Shown here: positions 47,365 to 55,667 of the stretch, one piece after another
How positions within the stretch are numbered: the first letter of the stretch is position 1
Layout of the letters: each line of letters opens with the position of its first letter
Source of the DNA: Lyngbya confervoides BDU141951
Lineage (GTDB): Bacteria > Cyanobacteriota > Cyanobacteriia > Thermosynechococcales > Thermosynechococcaceae
Assembly: GCF_000817775.3 (NCBI RefSeq)
Contig: NZ_JTHE03000100.1
Location: 1 to 64,000, forward strand
Reading direction: 5' to 3'
DNA: 64,000 bases
Notes under the pieces: generated by a model
What the model was told of the DNA's origin: nothing
Databases searched by the model: none
What the model saw: the letters and a program-made list of their open reading frames with translations, nothing else
Translations under genes and position numbers: made by a program

Positions 47365-49458
47365 CTAGAGATTTAGCTGAATTTGAAGCAGTCGATAGAG
47401 GGTTCTGGAGAGTTCGCGACGCGTCAGAACACGCGAATCTCGAGGCGTGTCAGTAAACAGGGCAATGAGATGCCCGGCCTGAACCTTACTCATTAAAATG
47501 GCAAAGTGCGCTCGGGTGATGGACCAGTCTGGAGCGTAACGCCGATTGCCGACCCCCGCAATAATGCCCTGGGCCTTGAGCGTTTCCACACTTTTGTAGG
47601 CATAGTGGGTGGTAGGGACATCCAGAAAGGAGGGAGATTCGGGAGCCAGGAGGGGGAGTTCAAGGATATTCACAAGGGCAACGGCAACCACTGCCCGGTT
47701 CACGGTTCCGGCAGGATTGAAGTTTAAGTGGCCATAGTTTTCAGTGCGAACAATTCCAGCGGCGGCCAGCACTTGAATCGCCTCAAAATCGGGATCATCG
47801 TGGCCCACATCATTAAACCAGATGATGGGAACTCCCTGCCGCGTGAGCTGCCCCTGCAGCTGCCGGGTCAGGCGAACCGAATCCGCCACTTCATGGGCAC
47901 CCACGGCAGAGTGGGTGAGCAGGGCCGCCAGATACCCACCGGCTTCACCAATGGCCCATTCCACCGGATGCATCCGATAGGCGGCATTTGTAATGTGGGT
48001 GGTGCCAATATTTTTCGCCGATAGGATGAGCCCCTCGGTTTGAATCGGGATCAAGGCCCCTAGGGGAATACTGAAGGGGGCACAATCTTGCCCGTCGGTC
48101 CCTAGATCCACATGGCCGGGGGATTGGTTGGGATGAAAGTCTAGGTAGTGGTAATGACCAATCCCCACACTATCTGAAAAGATTCGCGATCGCGCCTGCG
48201 CAGGGAAAAATTTAGCGGCAACATCCTCATGACGAATGGTGGTGCGGGCAATGGCACGACGCGATTCTCGAATATAGGGCTCCAGGGCAATACCATCGGC
48301 GGTCCAGGTGAGATCGCCGCGGCCCACCAGATCAGGAGCATCGTGGGTTTGAAGGTAGTGTACATAGGCCTGGGCGCGATCGCGCCCCCGCTGCCAGATC
48401 ACCCCCCGATCTTGTCGGGTTTGCCCCACCAGCACCCCATCTTTAAAGTCATTGCCGCAGCCCAGCGGCCCCTGGGCCGAAACCGGACTCATGCCCCAGT
48501 TCAGTACGGCCACATCACCCACATGCACCTGCGAATCCGGGATTAGACGCCCCAAGCGACGGTAGCGAAAGATGCCATAGGGGTGGTAGAAGGGCCGGGC
48601 GACTCCGTTGGCCCAAAAGGTGCCGGTGAATTCGGAACTTTGCAACCAGGGACTCTGATCGTAGCCTGGCGGCGCTCCAATGGCGGCGCGGTGATGCGAT
48701 CGCTCCACCACCGCGCAAAAGGTAAAGGCCTGCTGGCACAGGGGACGCGGATCCTCAGGCAAAACCGCTTCCTGGGTCTCCTGACGCGACTCTTGACCAA
48801 CGCGGGACTCAATATTTCCGATCTCCAGCAAATCGCCCAGATCGGTCCCCTCAATCACCACCTCGGCCTGAACCGTAAATTCAGCGGAGGTCTGGCGGCT
48901 ACGAAAGACCACCCCCCTCACCCGCCGCCGCGTCGTTCCAAACTGCTCAATGAGCAGGTCAATGGGGTCAGCCTCTGCAATTAGCACTAGTTGATTCGAC
49001 TGCACGTAGGGGGCAATGGCTTCGTTCAGGGCAATTGCCGCTGTCACCGGCGTCACAGCAAAATGGCTCACCCATCCCCCCCCAGGATTGTCCAGCGCCT
49101 GTCCCTGCACGGGCTGGATCTGCCGCTGACGATGGCGGAAAGCCCGCTGAGCTTGAGAAATACAGAATAGTTCTCCGTCATGGAGTTGCTTTGGATCCCG
49201 GTAGCGCGCCTGAAGCTGGGAAGCCGGTGCCATCAGGGGAGAATCATCGCTAGCAGGCAGTCCCTGAGCGGTGTATTGTCCCCCCACCACTGGGGTTGGC
49301 ATCACCCAGCACACCGTTGCATGGGCGGTGAGAGCACTTAGGGTCGCCGCATAGGCTGCGGTGGATCCACCCACCACCAAAACCGGAACGCTCAAGGTTT
49401 GTTGATCCAATGGGCGAAGCAGCTCCGCTTCGTTCCAAAGGCCATGGGCATCTGGCAT
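47365..49458 (-). CDS. FAD-dependent oxidoreductase fused to SLH motifs
   Basis: The 697-residue protein has an N-terminal FAD-binding Rossmann motif of the PF12831 type (VLVVGGSTAAYAATL, about 26-40; VVGGQYTAQGL). A long catalytic part runs to about 520, with LILSAKNIGTTHITNAAYRM and GEAGGYLAAL near its end. The C-terminus has two SLH-like motifs, WFNDVGHDDPDFEAIQVLAA (from about 548) and FLDVPTTHYAYKSVETLKAQ (from about 605), and a weak third. SLH motifs usually bind cell-wall polymer or appear in cyanobacterial porins, yet no signal peptide is visible. The substrate is unknown. The gene is divergent from the LysE-family gene. Confidence 0.8.
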   Translation of the reverse strand: MPDAHGLWNEAELLRPLDQQTLSVPVLVVGGSTAAYAATLSALTAHATVCWVMPTPVVGGQYTAQGLPASDDSPLMAPASQLQARYRDPKQLHDGELFCISQAQRAFRHRQRQIQPVQGQALDNPGGGWVSHFAVTPVTAAIALNEAIAPYVQSNQLVLIAEADPIDLLIEQFGTTRRRVRGVVFRSRQTSAEFTVQAEVVIEGTDLGDLLEIGNIESRVGQESRQETQEAVLPEDPRPLCQQAFTFCAVVERSHHRAAIGAPPGYDQSPWLQSSEFTGTFWANGVARPFYHPYGIFRYRRLGRLIPDSQVHVGDVAVLNWGMSPVSAQGPLGCGNDFKDGVLVGQTRQDRGVIWQRGRDRAQAYVHYLQTHDAPDLVGRGDLTWTADGIALEPYIRESRRAIARTTIRHEDVAAKFFPAQARSRIFSDSVGIGHYHYLDFHPNQSPGHVDLGTDGQDCAPFSIPLGALIPIQTEGLILSAKNIGTTHITNAAYRMHPVEWAIGEAGGYLAALLTHSAVGAHEVADSVRLTRQLQGQLTRQGVPIIWFNDVGHDDPDFEAIQVLAAAGIVRTENYGHLNFNPAGTVNRAVVAVALVNILELPLLAPESPSFLDVPTTHYAYKSVETLKAQGIIAGVGNRRYAPDWSITRAHFAILMSKVQAGHLIALFTDTPRDSRVLTRRELSRTLYRLLQIQLNL

Positions 49459-49603
49459 GGGTCTTTCCCTCTTGTGGGTTAGCAGCGTTCAAGATTCGCA
49501 TTCTCGATTATCCTATGCTTGGCGAAAACAAATCTCAAAGTTAAGGTAAGGCTTAAGCTTTTACGTCATTCCCCCTGGCAGGTTATCCCCCGGTGACGGT
49601 CCC

Positions 49604-50224
49604 ATGAGTCTAACCTTGACAAATCTTCTTGCCCTGTTCATCGCCATGGCTATCCTGTCGGCCATTCCCAGTGTGAGTGTGCTGCTGGTGGTTGCTCACG
49701 CATCGGTGGCGGGATTCAAGCAAGGGCTCCTCACCACCTTGGGGATTGTTGTGGGGGATCTGTGCCTGATCTCCGTTGCAGTGTATGGCCTATCGGCGAT
49801 CGCCCTCACCTTGGGTTCAGAATTCACCTGGGTTCGATATCTCGGGGGCATCTATTTAATCGGCCTTGGCGCCAGCCTCTGGAAAAAAAAGGCCCCTCTC
49901 CCAAAATTGGGGAAGGACATCAACACTCAGGGGCTTGCCAGCTTCTGCAGTGGTTTATTCCTCACCCTGGCAGATCAAAAGGCCATTCTGTTTTACGTTG
50001 GGTTTTTACCTGCCTATATCAATCTGACTCAAGTCTCCCCCTTGGATACCCTCCTTCTGATGGCAACGGCGGCCCTTGCCGTGGGTAGCGTTAAGCTGAT
50101 CTATGCCTATCTGGGAAACAAAGCCCAGCAGCTGTGTCAAAATTCCCAGTTCACTCAGGTCCTGCAGCGGATAGCCGGAAGTCTAATGATCGCCACGGGG
50201 GTCGTGCTCTTCTTCAAGGCTTAA
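49604..50224 (+). CDS. LysE/RhtB family exporter
   Basis: The 206-residue membrane protein of about six helices follows the LysE/RhtB pattern. An N-terminal helix has the motif AILSAIPSVSVLLVVAHASV, then GFKQGLLTTLGIVVGDLCLI and YLGGIYLIGLGASLWKKK, and a central loop contains the ADQKAILFYVGFLPAY segment. Such proteins export amino acids or related small solutes. In many cyanobacteria the substrate is unassigned. It ends inside a hairpin shared with the convergent CHAT gene, with the two stop codons overlapping by 11 bases. Confidence 0.85.
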   Translation: MSLTLTNLLALFIAMAILSAIPSVSVLLVVAHASVAGFKQGLLTTLGIVVGDLCLISVAVYGLSAIALTLGSEFTWVRYLGGIYLIGLGASLWKKKAPLPKLGKDINTQGLASFCSGLFLTLADQKAILFYVGFLPAYINLTQVSPLDTLLLMATAALAVGSVKLIYAYLGNKAQQLCQNSQFTQVLQRIAGSLMIATGVVLFFKA

Positions 50225-50234
50225 TTGAAGAAGA
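50208..50234. terminator. Shared hairpin at two convergent gene ends
   Basis: TCTTCTTCAA (50208-50217) and TTGAAGAAGA (50225-50234) form a perfect 10-bp stem with a 7-base loop that contains both stop codons of lysE (plus) and the large CHAT gene (minus). It reads as a bidirectional transcript end. There is no long T-run on either side. Confidence 0.5.
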
Positions 50235-53200
50235 CTGAACAACGAGTCCTCCTGAGCCAATCAAGGTTCCAAGAGACCGGCGGAACCTCTGCATTTTTCC
50301 CTGCATTTCGGGATCAATCATCACCATGGCCAGCGCCTCCACCGGGCTCTCCATGGCATCTTCTTGAAGGCGTGAGTTCATTCCTGAACCCCTCACCCAA
50401 GCCTGGAAATAGGCTTGGGCCGCGGCATCCACCTCTGAGTCAGGCATCCTATCTATCCTTGAGGTCTTTAAATATCGAAACAGCTGCACCTGCGCTAGGA
50501 CGACTGGGACACCATCCTCATTGCAAGCCGCTGCACTTTCTGTAATTTGGTCTAATTCCTCAAAAAATCCTTCACTGGGCTTCCCCAGACATAGTTCTAA
50601 ACCCACCTTGTGAAGCAGGGGATCGTAGAGATGAAGCGGATGCTGATCGCAGGCCAATTGATAGGCCGCAAGGGCCGCTTCAAGGTGAGATTTTCGCGCC
50701 GATGCTTCCGTGACCCTTGCCCAGCGTCGATGAATGGCCCCCACGAGGCTGTAGCGCTCTGCAGAGGGCTGAATTTCAAGGATGGCTTCTAAGCGCTGGA
50801 TCGCGCGCAAAAATAGGGAGAAAGGCCCCGCATCCGGAGTTTGCAACCGCTGCCTTCGATCCTCTGGGGTCAAGTTGGCCCACTGCTGCTCTGCCAGGCA
50901 GATCTCCAGGTGAGCCAGCTGTTCAATCGCGCCCAGCGGAGCATTTGAACATTTGAGAGCCTGCTCATACCAGTCAATGGCCTCCGCGTAGTCACCTAAC
51001 TCCCCGTAGGCACGGCCAAAGGCACCGGCAATGGCCCCATCCTGTTTCCAGGACTCAGACAGGCTATCTCCCAGGGATCCAAGCCGCTCTTGCCAGGCGT
51101 GACGATCGGCCTGCATCATTCTGCCTGACTGCGGCACAAAATCAAGCAGATACTCTGCAAATTCATGGCGAGACACGAAGGAACGTGCATCTGCCGGACC
51201 AGCACCCTGGCGACGGTCCACCCAGTAGAGGGTATAGCCCGGATCGCCATACACCTGATACGCTCCCCAGGTCAAGTCCTCAACGCCGCCAGCCTTATGG
51301 GTTTGTGCCCTGGCGTCGCGCACCGCAGCCATCAAGTTATCCCCCTCTAGCAGCCGTTGATAGAGCACCGTTGCAAAACGGATCGCAGCATCATCGCCAA
51401 TGGCCCAACCCGCAGCCACCACCACACCTACACCCATGCGAATCAACTGCTCGGCAACGCTGGCCGCCAATCGGCCGATTGTCCCCAAGCGCGGAGATCC
51501 ACTGGCGGTCTCCATTTGTCCCAGGTGACAGCAGTTTAAAAAAACAAGGGACGGCACAGCCCTCAGATTCTCAAATTCGCTGGCAGTCAGAAAGCGTCCT
51601 TTCTCCAACAGCACACCTGAGCGAGACCCGTCGTCACTAAACTGACCATGGGCGGCAATGTGAATAATGTCGTACTCATGGCGATACAGGGCCCGAAAAA
51701 TCTCATCTGAGGGGGCGTCAATCAGTGATTCCACTTGTAAATCACAGGCCAAAAGCTGCTTGGAAACCGCGACGGCTTCCTTCCGCGCTCCCGGCAACGT
51801 CGGGTCCACCTGGGCAGGATTACCAATGACGAGGGCGCGTCGTCCTGCGGATCGACGAGGATTTATCCGCCGATTTTGGGTAGTCAGCGATCGTAAAATC
51901 CCCACCTTAACGCCCAAGGGCGAGGCACGACGGGGCGCATTCTCAGCAGGATTGAGAAGTTCCCAGGGAATATGGGCAACGTCAGGATCTAGGCCCAACA
52001 CCAGATCGGAGGTTTGCTGAACGTTTTCAATGAGCTGATAGGGTAAGAGATACTGATAAAGCACTGAAGAAGCCTCTCGATCATTCTGAATGGCCTTCTC
52101 CAACATTCCGTCCAGCAGTGACCACTGAATCGGACGCACAAAGGGCTCACTGCGGGCCACATCCGTCGTGACTTCAAAATGCAGCCCCGTTCCATTTTTT
52201 TTAATGCGAATGCGTCGGCTCCAGCCCATGGCGTAGGGAGAATAGGGTCGGCTCCGGCGAGAGCTCGCTCTAATCCGCAATTCAGACGCGACGCTCACTC
52301 GGCCTTCATAGCGTTGGGGAAGGGTTTGGGCGAAGTGACAGGCCGCAGTGGCAATGTCTCGAAACAGCTCCATAATTTCAATTCCTGCAATCCGGACGCG
52401 ATCGCCCAGGTGCTGGGTTTCCAGGGCCTGGTTAGCCGCCAAAGCCGCCTCCACCAGCGCCATCACGCTATCTTCTAGCGTAATTTTCGATCCCCCATAA
52501 CTCCCGATTAATAATGAACTCACCCTAACCTCCTGCAGGGGTTCCCCCTCGGAGGGCAACTGCTGTAGGGCATAGTCCAGCAGGGATCGGGTCAAGTTCC
52601 CCTCCAATTCCAGTCGCTGCAAGTCGCCCACCTCTCCCAAACCAATCACAATCACCCCCCTCGGGAGGCGAGGAGAAGGCGGATAAATCCGGACCGTTCC
52701 GTGGGCACCCGGATAACAGCCCAATCTTAAATCTCGCGACAGCGTTCCCTCCATTGCCTGATCGAGAACAGATTCTACGCTGACAATGGGGTCACCAATA
52801 TAATGGCCCACGATTACTGCATGTTTAGCATCGCAGACATCGGCATTAGTGATCTCCAGGGCTAGGGTCGGCGGGACAGGCTGGGGGGTAGACGGATGTC
52901 CCACCAGGGTCTCCATTAAGTCCTGGGGATTGGGATAGAGACGTAATTCTACCGCCGGGTTCTCCAACTCCAGCGGGGCCAAAATATCGCGGGTTTCTCG
53001 CCTTAGGGGAGGAGGATCTGTGGTCAACTGCCGAGTTTTGCCCTGGGCCAGTAGATCCAACACCCCCCCATGGGCAGCCAGATAATTAGGAATCTGTCCA
53101 TGTTCGGCATCAACATAATAGGTCTGCACTCCCTCGATCAGACCTAGGGACCAGGGCACCGTTCCGTCCCCCAGTCTGGTGGAGCCAAAGATCACTAAGG

Positions 53201-55469
53201 TTGCCCTGTGATCCATCCGACAGGGGGTTGTAGGGGCAATCCCAGCCACATAAACCATATGATCTGGATCAACGGCCTCATTAAGCCGTTGCCGAAAGTC
53301 TCGGGCCTGTTGGAGCAGCGACTCCTCCGGGGCATAATCAGCCGCCAGTTCCTGCCATCGAGCCGTGTTTAAAAGATCGTGGTCATCCTTGTAAGGCAAC
53401 AGTTCCACCAAGCCAGGAAAGGATCGCAGCACCTGCGTCAGCTCTTTCCGGGAATTTTTGAGATCCGTCGCGGCGAGGAGATGCATCATGGGGTGCTGGG
53501 CAGTGAACAGCTGGGCAGGAACATAGGATCCATAATTAGGCGTGCCCAAGAGGACCAAGCGCCCCCCTCGCCGGATCAGTTCATGCCACACTGGCGCATG
53601 GTCCACCCAGAGGGTGCGGGCAATCAGTCCTCCCATGGAGTGGGCCAAAAGGTAAACGGGACGAGGGTGAGAGCAGAACTGCGCCTGAATCTGCTGGGCA
53701 AGGTGATGGGCGGCGTGCCGCATGGATAATCGCCAGTCAAATCCAAAGCGAATCACCTCGTATTCCCGGATCAGTCTGGCCTCTAGCTGATCGTAAACGC
53801 CTTCTACCAACCCCTCTGGCTCAATGCCGGTCCGGTCTAGGGCCAGGTTTAAGGCCAAGCCTCCCCAGGCTAAACTGGGAAGATGAAGCCATTGCCGCCG
53901 ATGGGCGATCGCCAGATGAGTTCCCATCATTCCCGGTAGCAGAAACACAACCGGCAAATTATCCAGGGGCTGACAGTCTGGAGCAGCAATCACCGGTACC
54001 CCCCCATCGGCCTCCAAGGTCTTGATCGGCTGAAGCGTCTCAAACCGGGACGAGTCCTTTAAGATCAGCCAGTCCAGCATCGGTCTGCGGGTCTCTGGTT
54101 CTGCGAAATAGTGGAAATGATCAGCCTGCGGTCCGCGGGCATAGTATCCCCAGGCAGCATTTCGGGGAACGCCACGAAACATGGACCGACTGTCGACCAA
54201 TAAATCGTTCTCTTGCCAGGAGTATAGCCCGGAGAAAAAATCCTTCACCGGGGTCAATAGGCCACTCCCCTGCAACTCTCCCGCAATCACCGCCAGTTCA
54301 TTTCCACGAGGATCGGCGCAGTTCAGAAACGGAGCAAACCCTTTTTTTCCGTGGGGCATCATGGCCTCAAGCCCAGGCAACATTTCGGCTTGGGTGCCTG
54401 TGGCAATGACGGCCAGGGCGATCGCCTTGAGAAAATCATATCCAGGCGCCGCAGGCCCCGAAAGCTTTCCCACCGCGCTCAGCATTATATTGAGATAAAG
54501 ATCTAAGGGCTTTGACGCTAACATTGTTCCAGCAGCAGGAGCCGCAACACGCACATAGCGCTTAATTTGAATCTGTTTTCGATCAAGGATCTGGCGCAAC
54601 TGCTCCAGCTCTTCACGCACGGTTTGATAGGCCGGATCAGCAAAAAACTCCTGTATTTCGCGACTTTCTTGCGGACTTGACCAGGGATAGCGACAGAGGA
54701 GATCTCCAATTAATCCGCCACGGGAATAGGTCAACAAATGCACCGCTGCGCCGGGAGGAAGGGCAGCGGCAAGCTGGACCGCATTGGCAGCAGGACTTTG
54801 GGAGAGGGTATGGTGATCTAAGGCTAATAGATGATCCAGGGAGTATTGCGCCCTAAGCCTTGGCCAATCTTCAGAGGAAAATAGGTGCTGAAAAGATCCA
54901 GCGGTGGAGCTGAAGGGGCCATGAATAAAAATGAGGTAAGGAGAGTCCGCTTGCAACTCAGCGTCCTTGACCCTGGCCGCAACATTGCCGTCGGGATCTA
55001 AATGGACCAATCCTGGGGCGGGCATACTTGCAAATTCAAGGGGCTGAATCACCTCAGTCATCAAGGACCGGACAGATGGACCGGCTGAGGGTTCAGTCAT
55101 CGTGCGGCGGATTCGCTCGGCCACCCGAATTTTCTGAACCCGCTCCAGGGTAATTTCTCGACTGCCGCGAGTGGGCTGCGTGGTCCTGTACAGCGGCAAC
55201 AATAAGGTATTATCGGCACGGCGAAGCTTAGGATAACGCTGCGCTAGCTGATCAACTCGCACCAGCTCCACAATATCTCCAGACCAGTGCAGCTCTAGCA
55301 CCGCATCAGGTTCAGCCTGGATTGTGACAGCAGCATCTTGACGAGTTGCGCTGACTGCGACTGTGGTTATCTCTCCTTCTATCACGTTCCCGACTAGGGC
55401 GCCCAACGGTGCCGACAGCACCGCATCCATGAGGAGACCCCCAGGAATTCTAATGTGTTGCATCGACAT
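50214..55469 (-). CDS. Multidomain CHAT protease fused to two alpha/beta hydrolases and TPR
   Basis: A giant protein of about 1,751 residues. An N-terminal beta-rich part (1-160) precedes a first alpha/beta hydrolase (about 178-470; IFIHGPFSS, and Ser249 in TYSRGGLIG). A second, PGAP1/LCAT-like hydrolase (about 507-815) has LLPGMMGTH, Ser611 in AHSMGGLIAR, Asp768 in GDGTVPW and His790 in AEHGQIP, a full Ser-Asp-His triad. Residues 870-1010 resemble the N-terminal module of M17 aminopeptidases (VIVIGLGEVGDLQRLE). The CHAT domain (about 1150-1420) has His1274 in HIAAHGQF and Cys1314 in LNCCHLG. TPR-like helices run 1480-1730. No signal peptide, so cytoplasmic. The ATG at 55469 (MSMQHIRIPGG) follows a GGTAGGG; an ATG 22 codons earlier lacks one. 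Role unknown; protease-gated lipase is an inference. Confidence 0.85.
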   Translation of the reverse strand: MSMQHIRIPGGLLMDAVLSAPLGALVGNVIEGEITTVAVSATRQDAAVTIQAEPDAVLELHWSGDIVELVRVDQLAQRYPKLRRADNTLLLPLYRTTQPTRGSREITLERVQKIRVAERIRRTMTEPSAGPSVRSLMTEVIQPLEFASMPAPGLVHLDPDGNVAARVKDAELQADSPYLIFIHGPFSSTAGSFQHLFSSEDWPRLRAQYSLDHLLALDHHTLSQSPAANAVQLAAALPPGAAVHLLTYSRGGLIGDLLCRYPWSSPQESREIQEFFADPAYQTVREELEQLRQILDRKQIQIKRYVRVAAPAAGTMLASKPLDLYLNIMLSAVGKLSGPAAPGYDFLKAIALAVIATGTQAEMLPGLEAMMPHGKKGFAPFLNCADPRGNELAVIAGELQGSGLLTPVKDFFSGLYSWQENDLLVDSRSMFRGVPRNAAWGYYARGPQADHFHYFAEPETRRPMLDWLILKDSSRFETLQPIKTLEADGGVPVIAAPDCQPLDNLPVVFLLPGMMGTHLAIAHRRQWLHLPSLAWGGLALNLALDRTGIEPEGLVEGVYDQLEARLIREYEVIRFGFDWRLSMRHAAHHLAQQIQAQFCSHPRPVYLLAHSMGGLIARTLWVDHAPVWHELIRRGGRLVLLGTPNYGSYVPAQLFTAQHPMMHLLAATDLKNSRKELTQVLRSFPGLVELLPYKDDHDLLNTARWQELAADYAPEESLLQQARDFRQRLNEAVDPDHMVYVAGIAPTTPCRMDHRATLVIFGSTRLGDGTVPWSLGLIEGVQTYYVDAEHGQIPNYLAAHGGVLDLLAQGKTRQLTTDPPPLRRETRDILAPLELENPAVELRLYPNPQDLMETLVGHPSTPQPVPPTLALEITNADVCDAKHAVIVGHYIGDPIVSVESVLDQAMEGTLSRDLRLGCYPGAHGTVRIYPPSPRLPRGVIVIGLGEVGDLQRLELEGNLTRSLLDYALQQLPSEGEPLQEVRVSSLLIGSYGGSKITLEDSVMALVEAALAANQALETQHLGDRVRIAGIEIMELFRDIATAACHFAQTLPQRYEGRVSVASELRIRASSRRSRPYSPYAMGWSRRIRIKKNGTGLHFEVTTDVARSEPFVRPIQWSLLDGMLEKAIQNDREASSVLYQYLLPYQLIENVQQTSDLVLGLDPDVAHIPWELLNPAENAPRRASPLGVKVGILRSLTTQNRRINPRRSAGRRALVIGNPAQVDPTLPGARKEAVAVSKQLLACDLQVESLIDAPSDEIFRALYRHEYDIIHIAAHGQFSDDGSRSGVLLEKGRFLTASEFENLRAVPSLVFLNCCHLGQMETASGSPRLGTIGRLAASVAEQLIRMGVGVVVAAGWAIGDDAAIRFATVLYQRLLEGDNLMAAVRDARAQTHKAGGVEDLTWGAYQVYGDPGYTLYWVDRRQGAGPADARSFVSRHEFAEYLLDFVPQSGRMMQADRHAWQERLGSLGDSLSESWKQDGAIAGAFGRAYGELGDYAEAIDWYEQALKCSNAPLGAIEQLAHLEICLAEQQWANLTPEDRRQRLQTPDAGPFSLFLRAIQRLEAILEIQPSAERYSLVGAIHRRWARVTEASARKSHLEAALAAYQLACDQHPLHLYDPLLHKVGLELCLGKPSEGFFEELDQITESAAACNEDGVPVVLAQVQLFRYLKTSRIDRMPDSEVDAAAQAYFQAWVRGSGMNSRLQEDAMESPVEALAMVMIDPEMQGKMQRFRRSLGTLIGSGGLVVQSSSIKP

Positions 55470-55667
55470 CTCGTAAACCCTACCCCCCAGCAACGGCACC
55501 CAGGCCAGATCAAGGCACCATGAACTCACAGTCATCAGACCACGATTTCACGGCAGACATCTGCGCCTTAACGATTGTTTAAACCGAACAGATCGCTTTT
55601 TTTCGTTGCCGATGGGTCCTCCCTGGCTCGAAGGATAGATTCATTACCACTTCAGAGAAAACCAAGA

